A DNA stretch of 25,387 nucleotides from Nocardioidaceae bacterium UBA4001 (GTDB taxonomy: Bacteria > Actinomycetota > Actinomycetes > Propionibacteriales > Nocardioidaceae): positions 1 to 25,387 of the forward strand of contig DGBP01000011.1 in the NCBI GenBank assembly GCA_002384855.1, read 5' to 3'. The stretch's first letter is position 1, and each line of letters opens with the position of its first letter. A program made the position numbers and the translations under genes. Shown here piece by piece: positions 1 through 8,423 of the stretch. The notes beneath the pieces were generated by a model that was given only the letters and a program-made list of their open reading frames with translations, did no database searches and had not been told where the DNA came from.

Positions 1-3000
1 CCATCAGACCCGGGGCGATTCAGTTCTCACTGACGCCGCTGCCGGCGGTTCAGGGGATGGCGCCCGTGGGGTTCTCCCCGTCCGTGGACGATGTCGACCT
101 GTCCTGGAGCGCTGTCAATGGTGCAGCCTGGTACGAGCTCCAGGTTGCAATGGACTCACAGTTCGCGTCACTCGTCGATCCGGCCCCTGACGGGCAGCAA
201 ACCAGCGTCAAGGTCCTCGGGACTCACTACTCACCCCTGACGACCTATGACAACGGGACCTACTACTGGCGGGTCCGAGCCATCGACACCAATGGCAATG
301 CCTCGCCCTGGCCCGAGCAGGTGGGCCACTTCACCCGTGGCTGGCCGGACACGCCCCAGACGGTCTTCCCCGCCGACGACGACGATCAGTCCCTCGTCAC
401 CCAACAGATGCCACCCGCGCCGTACTTCCAATGGACCCCGGTGCGCCTGGCAACCCATTACGAGATCCAGGTGGGGACCAACGAGAACTTCTCGCCCGGC
501 ACCTATCAGACCTGCCAGGTGGCCGGCACGACGTACACCCCCCAGATGTTCTGGGTGAACAACGACACAGGCCAGACAGGCGTCCGCGAGCATGAGGACT
601 GCTGGATCGACCCAGACATCACGATGTACTGGCGAGTCAGGCCCCTCGACCTTCCTTACACCAAGTTCGGAGCACTGGTCCCTGGCGTCCAAGGCATCTT
701 CTCCGAGACCGAGCAGTTCGTCTGGCGTCCACAATTGGGGGCTTCGTTCTCCCCCTCCGGCGGGGAGACTGTGGACATCCCCACGCTCAGGTGGGACTTT
801 CCGCGTGAGGCTGAGAGGTACCGGGTCGAGATCAAGGACGCGTACGGGCTGAGCGTGGGCATGGCTGTCACCACGCGGTCAAAGTCCTACACCCCGGTGA
901 ATGTGGCCGCCCTGCAACCGAACCGAGGGCCGTTCACGTGGACAGTCACCGGGTACGACGCCGAGGGGCCCCGCATTCCCGGGGAGCTCGGACACCGAGC
1001 CTCACTGACCTACAGCAACACGTTCAACGTGAGCGGGAACGACCCCGACAGCGGAGCGGCGGCGCTGACCCCCCTGACTGGTCTCGAGTCTGATGCACCG
1101 ACGCTGCGGGCCCCGGCCCTGAGCTGGGAACCTCACCCCGACGCGAAGACGTACAAGCTCTACGTCGGTCCGGCCGACGATGATGACGCACCGGGACCGA
1201 CGAGCTTCGCCGGCACGTTCGATGACGCCTACGGCAAACCACTTCCCTACCCGGCGGTGACGGACACTGGCAAGCGTTTCCTCACTGCAGGCAGCTACGA
1301 CTGGTGGGTGGAGGCTATCGGCATGGACGGTGCCTCTCTCGGGCTCGGGCCCGAGGAGACCTTCCGCATCAAGGGCCTCTGGGAGGTCACCGGCCAGTCG
1401 CTGGCCGTGGACGGAAGCACCGTGGGAGCCGGAAACGGCTGCGCGGCAACCAAGCCGGCGCTGTGCGACCAGATCCCTTCCACACCGGTGCTCTCCTGGG
1501 AACCGGTGGAAGGGGCCACCTACTACATGGTCTACATCGGCGAGGGTGCCTTCACCAACGTCGTCGAGCCACTCACCAATGTCACCACCGTGGCGAACAC
1601 CAAATGGGCCCCGAGCCTGAGCCAGGCGAAGTCGGCACTGAAGGACAGCGAGGCCAACCAGGCCTACCACTGGTTCATCCGACCCTGTAAGGGTCCAGGC
1701 GTCTGCGGTCCCAGTCCCATCTCATCGCCCGACGTGGCCGTCAACCAGTTCCGCAAAGTCTCCCCTCGGGTGAAGCTGCTGGCGCCTGCGAACGCCGCCG
1801 TCATCACCGAGCCAGACATCACTCTCGACTGGGAGGACTACCTGACCACGAGCCAGGGAACAACCTGGTTCGTCACGGGTGAACGAGGGCCGCAGGCGGC
1901 ACAGCGCTACCGCGTGCAGATCGACAACGACCAGGAGTTCACAAGCCCCCTCGAGGCCGCGCTCGTGGACCAGAGCAAGTTCACCTCGTCCACGAAGCTC
2001 TACCGCGAAGGCATCCTGTGGTGGCGGGTGCAGGCGATCGATGCCGACGGCAACGACCTGCCCTGGTCGCAGCCCAGATATGTGAAGAAGCAGACGCCTG
2101 ACATCACCACGGAGTGGCCGACAACCGGGTCCACGGTGTCCGGCAACGTCGACTTCCGATGGAGGGCCACCTCATCGACCGCACGCTACGAGCTGGAGGT
2201 CTGGAACGCCCAGTGCGACACGAACGGGTGCAAGGTTCCGGAGAGTGACACCGCCCGTCGCCTCTTCCAGGCGAAGAACGGCTACACCCTAGGTGTCAAG
2301 CAGACTGCCTACACCTGGGACAAGCCGATCCCGGCTTCGGGCGGCACCTATATATGGCGCGTCCGGCGCGTGGACAGCAACCTGCCCACCGCGAACCCCG
2401 GGCCGTGGACGATCGGAGGGACCTTCACCTCGCGCCGCAGTCTCCCGAGCCTGGTGTCTCCAGCAGCGAGCGCATCCGTCCCCGCGAACGGGCCGCTGTT
2501 CACGTGGAATCCCGTCCCCGGTGCATCGCAGTACCTGGTCCAGGTCCGGGGCGCCGGTGCGACGTACAACTGGGCGAACGTCACCACCGCCGCGACGGCG
2601 TGGGCCGCTGACCGCACCATGACGGCAGGCAACTGGCAGTGGCGGGTGATTGCCAAGGACGCCGGCGGCGCTGAGCTCGGCACGACGCAGTGGCGCGGCT
2701 TCACGGTCCCGACCAGTAGCACCACGATACCCCCGCCCACCACGACCCCACCGCCGACCGACACCACCCCGCCGACGGTGGTGAAGAAGACGCCGCTCAC
2801 CTACGCCAAGCGCGGCGCCAACTTCACAGCGAGGTTCAGCGAGCCCGTCAAGGGCGTGTCTGGCACGACGATGCGGCTGTTCAAGGGAACGACGCGGGTC
2901 TCTGCTCGCGTGACACTCAGCGCCGACAGGAAGACAGCGACGCTGAACCCGAGCCGTCTCATGAAGAGACGAGCCAAGTGCACCCTGAGGCTGACCACCG

Positions 3001-3062
3001 GCATCGGGGACAACGCGGGGAACCGGCTCAGGGCCACGTCCTGGACCGTGCGCGTCCGCTAG
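1..3062 (+). CDS. Large multi-repeat fibronectin-III/Ig-like protein, 5' end outside window
   Basis: The reading frame (codons starting at base 3) is open from the window edge, so the true start lies upstream and the ATG at 57 is only an internal methionine. The protein is a string of about eight similar beta-sandwich units. Each has a W-x-PV-x-GA-x-Y-x-L/V-Q-V strand pair followed some 50-70 residues later by Y-x-W-R-V-R/Q-A-x-D-x-x-G, the pattern of fibronectin type III-like repeats. A Thr/Pro-rich linker (about residues 895-915 from the ATG) joins them to a C-terminal domain of roughly 95 residues that starts with TPPTV and contains ARFSEPV, resembling the SbsA-type Ig domain (Big_5). There is no LPXTG motif or C-terminal membrane helix, and the protein ends in a basic tail. 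It is probably secreted or surface-associated, but the export signal would be outside the window. The ligand is unknown. The third codon positions look less GC-biased by eye than in the respiratory genes. Confidence 0.85.
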   Translation, partial: IRPGAIQFSLTPLPAVQGMAPVGFSPSVDDVDLSWSAVNGAAWYELQVAMDSQFASLVDPAPDGQQTSVKVLGTHYSPLTTYDNGTYYWRVRAIDTNGNASPWPEQVGHFTRGWPDTPQTVFPADDDDQSLVTQQMPPAPYFQWTPVRLATHYEIQVGTNENFSPGTYQTCQVAGTTYTPQMFWVNNDTGQTGVREHEDCWIDPDITMYWRVRPLDLPYTKFGALVPGVQGIFSETEQFVWRPQLGASFSPSGGETVDIPTLRWDFPREAERYRVEIKDAYGLSVGMAVTTRSKSYTPVNVAALQPNRGPFTWTVTGYDAEGPRIPGELGHRASLTYSNTFNVSGNDPDSGAAALTPLTGLESDAPTLRAPALSWEPHPDAKTYKLYVGPADDDDAPGPTSFAGTFDDAYGKPLPYPAVTDTGKRFLTAGSYDWWVEAIGMDGASLGLGPEETFRIKGLWEVTGQSLAVDGSTVGAGNGCAATKPALCDQIPSTPVLSWEPVEGATYYMVYIGEGAFTNVVEPLTNVTTVANTKWAPSLSQAKSALKDSEANQAYHWFIRPCKGPGVCGPSPISSPDVAVNQFRKVSPRVKLLAPANAAVITEPDITLDWEDYLTTSQGTTWFVTGERGPQAAQRYRVQIDNDQEFTSPLEAALVDQSKFTSSTKLYREGILWWRVQAIDADGNDLPWSQPRYVKKQTPDITTEWPTTGSTVSGNVDFRWRATSSTARYELEVWNAQCDTNGCKVPESDTARRLFQAKNGYTLGVKQTAYTWDKPIPASGGTYIWRVRRVDSNLPTANPGPWTIGGTFTSRRSLPSLVSPAASASVPANGPLFTWNPVPGASQYLVQVRGAGATYNWANVTTAATAWAADRTMTAGNWQWRVIAKDAGGAELGTTQWRGFTVPTSSTTIPPPTTTPPPTDTTPPTVVKKTPLTYAKRGANFTARFSEPVKGVSGTTMRLFKGTTRVSARVTLSADRKTATLNPSRLMKRRAKCTLRLTTGIGDNAGNRLRATSWTVRVR

Positions 3063-3077
3063 GCCCCACCAGAGCAG

Positions 3078-3104
3078 CCCGTCCGACCATCCAGGTCGGG
3101 CGGG
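3078..3104. terminator. Hairpin between convergent genes
   Basis: An 11-bp stem (CCCGTCCGACC with GGTCGGGCGGG, one G-U pair) closes a 5-nt ATCCA loop. It sits in the 60-bp gap between two converging genes and could stop transcription from both sides. No U-tract follows, as is common for high-GC actinobacteria. Confidence 0.6.
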
Positions 3105-3122
3105 TTGCCGCCATGTCGAGGC

Positions 3123-5258
3123 CTATCCCCGTACGACGTCCGCCAGGGAGGTCGCACGAGAGGATCGGAAGACGTCCTCGAGCAGCATCGGCTCGCCGGC
3201 AGGACCGGCCAGCGGCACCCGCCAGTTCGGGTACTCGTCCGTGGTGCCGGGCTGGTTCTGGGTGCGCCGGTCACCCACTGCGTCAGGAAGCGCCACCGAG
3301 AGCAGACGAGCCGGCGTCAGCGTGAGGTAGCGGTGCAGCGCAGCCACCGTCTCCTCGACAGACGGGTCATCGCCCAGCAACCCCCGGGACCGAAGCTCGG
3401 ACATCCAGGCCTCACGCTCGGCTGAGTCCGCGGCGATCTCCTCGTCGAGGGGTCGGGTCAGCAGCCCGAGCGAGTCGCGCAGCCGGACGTGGTCGGCGGC
3501 GAGGTAGCCGGCCGTCGGCGGGAGGTCATGTGTGGTGACCGAGGCGAGGCTGTACTCCCGCCACCGTTCGGCCGGCAGCGGCTTGCCGTCGGAGCCGTTC
3601 TCGAACCACAGGATCGACGTGCCGAGGATGCCTCGCTCGCGGAGGTAGTCGCGTGCAGACGGCTCGACCGTGCCGAGGTCCTCCCCCACGACGACGGCGC
3701 CGGCGCGGTAGGCCTCGAGCGCGAGCACACCGATCATCGCGCGGTGGTCGTAGTAGACGTAGGTTCCCTGGGCGGCGGAGTTCCCGACCGGCACCCACCA
3801 GAGCCGGAACAGTCCGAGGATGTGGTCGATCCGCACGCCACCGGCATGGCGCAGCACCGCCGCGATCAGGTCGCGGAACGGTGTGTAGGCGAGCTCGGCC
3901 AGGCGGTCCGGACGCCACGGCGGCTGCCCCCAGTCCTGACCCACCTGGTTGAACGGGTCGGGCGGTGCGCCGACCTGGATCCCGGTCGCGTAGGTGTCCT
4001 GCAACCGCCAGGCGTCCGCGCCACCCGGGTACACCCCGACGGCCAGGTCGTGCATGACTCCGAGTCGCATGCCGGCTCCGACGGCCTTGGCCTGCGCGGA
4101 CTGCAGCTGCTCGTCGACGAGCCACTGCAGCCACATGTGGAAGTCGACGAGCTCGGCGTTCTCCTTGGCGAAGGCCTCGACCGCCGAGGAGTCAGGACGC
4201 CTCAGGTCCTCCGGCCACGTCCGGTAGTCGTTGCCGTGGGCCTCGGCGACCGCACTCCACCGTGCGAAGTCGACAAGGCTCTGGCCCTCGCGACGGCAGA
4301 ATGCCTGGTAGTCGACTTCGCGGCCCGCCGTGCGCGGTGCCGCATGCACGATTCGCAACGCCTTCCGCTTCGCCGTCCACGAGACGTTCCGGTCGATCGC
4401 GTCGACCCCGGCCAGCTCCTTGCCCAGCCACGCCGCGATCCGGCTCACCTTGGCTCGCTCGGCAGCCGGCATGGCGGCGTACTCCGGGATGCGCTCGACG
4501 CGCAGGTAGAGCGGGTTGAAGAACCGCCGCGACTTCGGGAGGTACGGCGACGGCTCCATCGGCGCGCCCGGCTCCCCCGCGTGCAGGGGGTTCACGAGCA
4601 GGTAGTCGGCACCGAGGCGGTCCCCCGACCACACCGCGAGGTCAGTCATGTCCACGAGGTCGCCGACGCCCCAGGACTGCTCGGAGCGGACGCTGTAGAG
4701 CTGTGCGGCGAAGCCCCAGCCACGACTGTCGCCCAGGGCCTCGGGCAGGCCGAGCCAGTCGGGGGTCACGATGAGCGTGCACGAGGACTCCTGGGAGCCT
4801 GCCCGAGCGCGAAGCCGGTGATAGCCCAGCGGCAGACCGCTCGGGACATGGAAGGCGGCCTCGCCGAGAAGCGTGCCGTCGACGGTCCGCGGCTCCACGG
4901 CGTGGTCGACCTGCTCCAGGTCCTGCCGCGTCGTACCGGTCTCCAGCTCCAGCCACACCTCGACGGGGGACCCGTGGGGCACGTGCACCCGGACCGTCTC
5001 GGAGTCAGTCTGCTTGGTCACCACGCTCGGCGGCAGCATCCGCCGCCAGTGCGCGTCGACGTCGGACCTCAGCGCCGTCGCGGCCTTCTCCGGACTCGAG
5101 GCGTCGACGTCCATCGCGGCGAGCACGGCCACGATCGTCGCCTCCGGGACCTGCACGTGGTTCCCTCGCCAGTCCCAGTAGTCGGTCGCGACACCCCGGG
5201 CGTGGGCGAGGTCGAGCAGCTCCCTGCTGAGTCCGTTCACCCGCCAATCCTCACCCAC
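3123..5258 (-). CDS. malQ: 4-alpha-glucanotransferase (amylomaltase, GH77)
   Basis: This cytosolic enzyme transfers alpha-1,4-glucan segments between malto-oligosaccharides. It is used in maltodextrin and glycogen metabolism. Numbered from the GTG at 5258 (711 aa), the GH77 catalytic triad is visible: nucleophile Asp478 in GVRIDH, acid/base Glu526 in VVGEDLGT, and Asp578 in TTHDLP. The spacing is close to that of known amylomaltases. The substrate-site motif VNPLHA lies near residue 223. About 180 residues precede the barrel, matching the long actinobacterial MalQ type with an N-terminal beta-sandwich. The start is uncertain: a GTG at 5240 has a better ribosome binding site (GAGG, 8 nt upstream) and would give 705 aa. 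No other glycogen gene is adjacent, so this looks like a stand-alone gene. Identification is firm. Confidence 0.95.
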   Translation of the reverse strand: MGEDWRVNGLSRELLDLAHARGVATDYWDWRGNHVQVPEATIVAVLAAMDVDASSPEKAATALRSDVDAHWRRMLPPSVVTKQTDSETVRVHVPHGSPVEVWLELETGTTRQDLEQVDHAVEPRTVDGTLLGEAAFHVPSGLPLGYHRLRARAGSQESSCTLIVTPDWLGLPEALGDSRGWGFAAQLYSVRSEQSWGVGDLVDMTDLAVWSGDRLGADYLLVNPLHAGEPGAPMEPSPYLPKSRRFFNPLYLRVERIPEYAAMPAAERAKVSRIAAWLGKELAGVDAIDRNVSWTAKRKALRIVHAAPRTAGREVDYQAFCRREGQSLVDFARWSAVAEAHGNDYRTWPEDLRRPDSSAVEAFAKENAELVDFHMWLQWLVDEQLQSAQAKAVGAGMRLGVMHDLAVGVYPGGADAWRLQDTYATGIQVGAPPDPFNQVGQDWGQPPWRPDRLAELAYTPFRDLIAAVLRHAGGVRIDHILGLFRLWWVPVGNSAAQGTYVYYDHRAMIGVLALEAYRAGAVVVGEDLGTVEPSARDYLRERGILGTSILWFENGSDGKPLPAERWREYSLASVTTHDLPPTAGYLAADHVRLRDSLGLLTRPLDEEIAADSAEREAWMSELRSRGLLGDDPSVEETVAALHRYLTLTPARLLSVALPDAVGDRRTQNQPGTTDEYPNWRVPLAGPAGEPMLLEDVFRSSRATSLADVVRG

Positions 5259-5374
5259 GCGAGGCGTCTGGACGTAATCGGGGACTCCCCATGCCTGGGG
5301 GCACCTACCAGGACAAGCGCGGCCACCGCGTGGGAACCGGGAATTCTTTACGCATGGCTCTGCCGGACCGTGGA

Positions 5375-5380
5375 TATGTT
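5375..5380 (+). promoter_or_regulatory. -10 element TATGTT of a leaderless gene
   Basis: TATGTT ends 6 nt before the ATG at 5387, with no Shine-Dalgarno sequence between. Actinobacterial leaderless mRNAs typically show a TANNNT hexamer at this distance. No convincing -35 box is seen. Confidence 0.45.
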
Positions 5381-5386
5381 GCAGAC

Positions 5387-5560
5387 ATGAGCGTGCACGG
5401 GATGTCGGTGGAGAGGGTGATGTTCGTCGTCATGGCCGTGCTGTTCGGGCTGGCCTTGATCGACGGCAACCCGGTGTTCCTCTTCTACACGGTGCTGGGC
5501 ATCGGTGGCGCCGCCTACCTGTACGGCGCCACGAAGGATCGCCCTGCGGCACGCCGCTGA
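5387..5560 (+). CDS. Small two-helix membrane protein, unknown function
   Basis: This 57-aa protein starts MSVHGMSVERVM. It has two hydrophobic stretches, about residues 8-22 (VMFVVMAVLFGLALI) and 27-45 (VFLFYTVLGIGGAAYLYG), separated by a short DGNP turn, and ends in a basic tail KDRPAARR. This suggests a hairpin membrane protein with both ends in the cytoplasm. The frame is open back to an ATG at 5291, but that codon has no ribosome binding site and the extension is polar and unconvincing. The ATG at 5387 sits just behind a -10-like hexamer, which supports a leaderless start. It is divergent from malQ. I recognise no family. Confidence 0.55.
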   Translation: MSVHGMSVERVMFVVMAVLFGLALIDGNPVFLFYTVLGIGGAAYLYGATKDRPAARR

Positions 5561-5658
5561 CGCGGAACGCTCACCTCGTCGAGGTAGACGCCGATGGCGT
5601 CGACCAACGTCGGCACGCCCACGTGTCGGAAGGGCGACACCGCCAGGAACATCCCCAT
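5515..5658 (-). CDS. Possible 47-aa ORF, unknown
   Basis: An ATG at 5658 has GAGGG 8 nt upstream and opens a 47-codon frame beginning MGMFLAVSPFRHVGVPTLVD. The first 30 residues have a protein-like mix of hydrophobic and charged residues; the end is Arg-rich. It overlaps the 3' end of the small membrane protein on the other strand by 46 nt, which makes translation doubtful. It could be a real short gene, the remnant of a longer one, or chance. Confidence 0.2.
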   Translation of the reverse strand: MGMFLAVSPFRHVGVPTLVDAIGVYLDEVSVPRQRRAAGRSFVAPYR

Positions 5659-5696
5659 GCATCAAGCCCTCGAAGTCACCGAACCGGAATCGTCGG

Positions 5697-7580
5697 CTAA
5701 GCCACCGCGAGACGCTCGCCCAGGTGCAGCTGGAGCGAGCCGACGAGGTCACCGGCGACGGCCTGCGGTTGGACCTTCATCCGGTGGTTCCTCCCGTCGA
5801 GCGCCAGCGCCAGACGTCGCCCTGATATCCGTGCGGAGCCGACCCGGTCCCACGGGACGAGGGTCGCCCGACGGTCCTCGAGCAGCCTCGGCATCGGGAT
5901 GGAAGCCACGTGGTGCACGGCCGTCAGGTAGGGGTCCGTCCTGCCGTGCCGCAGCGCCGCGGCGAACCCCTCGCCGAGGCCCAGTCGCTTGACGAGGATC
6001 CCGTGGTCGCCGACGACCAGAACCCGTAGTCGCCGCCAGCTGACGCACGCTGCCACCGAGTGGACCACCGGCACGTCAGCGTGCGCTGCGGACCGGTCGA
6101 CGGTGCTGGGGTCGACGCTGTACGAGGAGGGGACCCCTTCACTCTCGAGGATCTGCATCAGCCAGTCCGCAGACCTCCCCTCGACGGCCGCGGCGACCAG
6201 TCCTCTGACGTCGATCGGCTCGCCGGCGCCGTCGACCAGCGCACCCTCGGTGTCCCAGTCGACCTTGAAGTGCGCTCCGCAGTGCTCGACCAGCGCTGCG
6301 GTGACGGCGTCGGTCACCAGGCCTCGTGCGACCGCCTCGACATGGTCCGACGGTGTGTCCGGTGAGATGAAGGGCCGGATCAACCGCCGACCGTCGTCGC
6401 GGACCAGCACCCTGACGGCGTCGTACAGGGTGGCCGCCCCCGCACCGGCGTCCGCGGTGGCGCTCACCAGCAACGAGGCGTTGTGCCGTGCCCGCTGGAT
6501 CCCTCCGGTCTCCACGATCCATGACCAAGGTCGGGGCTCGAGGTCGGAACCGGCGAACATCTCCGTCTCCAGGGCTCCGAGGACGCGGTCTGCTCCGGCG
6601 AGCAGCTCGGTCGCCGGGACGCCGTCGTCCGAGATACCGTCCTCGGGCTGGGACTCGAAGTAGGCGATCCGGCTGCGAAGACTGGGGTGCGAGTCGTAGA
6701 TGCTCAGCTCCTCCTCAGGAGGGGTGCTTCTCAGCTCCTGCATCTGACGCTGCCGCTCCGGGCTTGCCAGGAGGCTCTCGAAGCCGGCGAACAGCGCATC
6801 GGGCCGCACCCCGGCCACCCGGAAGGCATGGCTCTCCAGGAAGTGGCTCCACATCATGTCGATGGCAGGCACCTCGCGCATCGCCCCTGCCGAGGCGGCA
6901 CGGCCTGCTACCCGGTGACTCCACTCGTCTGCCTCGATCTCCTGCCTCCGCGTGATCGAACGCGTCACGCGCAGGTAGAGCCGGCCGTACGCGGAGAACA
7001 GCCTTCCGAGCAGGGTTGTCGCGCCCAGGCTCTGGACCAGGTGGGCGAGAGTCACGTGACCTCGGTAGACCACGGGCGTCATCGCCGTGTGCCGGTGGCT
7101 GTAGTGGCCGAGCTCGTGAGCGAGGACCGAACGCATCTGCTGCCTGCTCAGCCCCAGCACGAGGGGAGCTCCCACGGTCAGGACGCGGCGACCGGAGACG
7201 AGCCCGAGGAACCGCGCGTTCTCCCACACGGAGGCGTTCACCTCCGGCACCAGCCGGATGGCGTCCGGCGCCCTCGTGCCGACCGTCTCGGCGATCGAAT
7301 GCACCTCCGCCCAGAGCCCCGGCTGCTCGTCGGGGGTGATGAGCAGACCAGACGGCTCCTTGCCACGAGCCTTGCGGAAGAGCCAGAAGGCGCGCCCCAG
7401 AGCAAGCCCGACGAAGATCAGCAGACCACCGACCTTGCTGAGCAGGGCACCGGCGACCCCGTGGACCACGCCCTCGTAGACCGCGAGGCCCAGCAGGGCG
7501 AGCACGCCGGCAGCGAGGACATAGACACCGAGCAGCAGCGACACCGCGAGCACGGCGCGGGCAACGAACTTCACAGGCAC
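5697..7580 (-). CDS. M48-type membrane zinc metallopeptidase with long C-terminal region
   Basis: Numbered from the GTG at 7580 (627 aa), two N-terminal hydrophobic segments (about 7-35 and 45-67) are followed by a cytoplasmic-looking peptidase domain. The zinc site is HELGH at 155-159, with the third ligand probably Glu214 in EIEAD, the standard M48 (HtpX/Ste24-like) arrangement. The sequence YDSHPSLRSRIAYFE near residue 285 is the conserved tail of M48 domains. About 300 further residues have no motif I recognise. HtpX-like enzymes degrade misfolded membrane proteins; the substrate here is unknown. The GTG at 7574 (codon 3) is the better start, since GGGGGA lies 6 nt before it but abuts the first GTG. 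The lipoprotein gene lies 78 bp upstream on the same strand. Confidence 0.88.
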   Translation of the reverse strand: MPVKFVARAVLAVSLLLGVYVLAAGVLALLGLAVYEGVVHGVAGALLSKVGGLLIFVGLALGRAFWLFRKARGKEPSGLLITPDEQPGLWAEVHSIAETVGTRAPDAIRLVPEVNASVWENARFLGLVSGRRVLTVGAPLVLGLSRQQMRSVLAHELGHYSHRHTAMTPVVYRGHVTLAHLVQSLGATTLLGRLFSAYGRLYLRVTRSITRRQEIEADEWSHRVAGRAASAGAMREVPAIDMMWSHFLESHAFRVAGVRPDALFAGFESLLASPERQRQMQELRSTPPEEELSIYDSHPSLRSRIAYFESQPEDGISDDGVPATELLAGADRVLGALETEMFAGSDLEPRPWSWIVETGGIQRARHNASLLVSATADAGAGAATLYDAVRVLVRDDGRRLIRPFISPDTPSDHVEAVARGLVTDAVTAALVEHCGAHFKVDWDTEGALVDGAGEPIDVRGLVAAAVEGRSADWLMQILESEGVPSSYSVDPSTVDRSAAHADVPVVHSVAACVSWRRLRVLVVGDHGILVKRLGLGEGFAAALRHGRTDPYLTAVHHVASIPMPRLLEDRRATLVPWDRVGSARISGRRLALALDGRNHRMKVQPQAVAGDLVGSLQLHLGERLAVA

Positions 7581-7658
7581 TCCCCCGAATAGACAAGCCC
7601 GACCATTCTGGGCGAACTCACCCGTCGGCGCCCGGCTTTCCGAACATCCGTGACCGGC

Positions 7659-8327
7659 TCACCTGGTCGTGCGAAGCGACCTCTGAATCCGGTCGGCGAG
7701 CTTGTCGGCCGTCCCAGCAGCGTGCGAGGACACGGTGATCTGCGTGGCGGCGTCCCCGACGTCCACGAGGATGAGCACCCCATGGACCGTCGTCCCGGTG
7801 ATCCGCCACCTGTACGGCACCCGAATCACGTCGCCGGCAGCGCTCGTCGCGTGTTCGAACCTGGCCGGCTTCGCCCCGATGGTGGCGAGCTGGAGCTTGA
7901 TCCGGTCGTCGGAGAACTCGGATCGAGACATCCCCACGCTGTTGACGTTGTCCACGAATCCTCTGACGGCACCCCGGTCGGTGATCGAGAAGGTCAGCAC
8001 CGAAGCGCCGATGCTCTCGACGAACTGCTGGGACGTCATCCCCATCCGGGCGGCCACCTCTTCGAACACCGGGTTGGAGGAGTCCAGGACCTCCTTGGCG
8101 TCGAGTGTCATCCATGCCTTCGGGAGCTCGAAGGAGATGCCGTAGCCGTCGACCTCGACCACCTGAGCGTCGCGGCTCGGCCGGTCGCCGACTTCCCCGC
8201 TGCTCTTCGTGACCGTCTCCGTGGCGGGCGAAGGGCCAGCGACAACCCCCGACGAGGTGGCGCAGCCGCCCAACGTGACCAGGGGCGCGATCACCCAGGC
8301 GACCAGCGCGCTCCTTCGCTTGACCAT
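7659..8327 (-). CDS. Predicted lipoprotein, unknown function
   Basis: This 222-aa protein has a lipoprotein signal peptide: basic MVKRR, a hydrophobic core, and the lipobox LGGC with Cys22 as the lipid-modified residue. A Ser/Thr/Pro-containing linker follows (to about residue 45). The remaining globular domain contains a GYGISFELPKAW segment, typical of small extracytoplasmic lipoproteins of the LpqN/PsbP-like kind, and ends with strands and an amphipathic helix (KLADRIQRSL). That fold assignment is only suggestive. GGGGGAG lies immediately upstream of the ATG. It may be cotranscribed with the M48 peptidase that follows. It should sit on the outer face of the membrane. Confidence 0.8.
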   Translation of the reverse strand: MVKRRSALVAWVIAPLVTLGGCATSSGVVAGPSPATETVTKSSGEVGDRPSRDAQVVEVDGYGISFELPKAWMTLDAKEVLDSSNPVFEEVAARMGMTSQQFVESIGASVLTFSITDRGAVRGFVDNVNSVGMSRSEFSDDRIKLQLATIGAKPARFEHATSAAGDVIRVPYRWRITGTTVHGVLILVDVGDAATQITVSSHAAGTADKLADRIQRSLRTTR

Positions 8328-8423
8328 TGCTCCCCCGCACGTGACCGGCCGAATGTCCGATTCCGACGATAGGCGCGCGGACAGGATCGGTGTGCGGTTA
8401 TGGAGGATCGGGGCGCGACGAGC

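Noticed and set aside
3489..5390. 633-codon open frame antisense to malQ
   Set aside because: malQ has an intact GH77 catalytic triad; the antisense frame is a compositional shadow.
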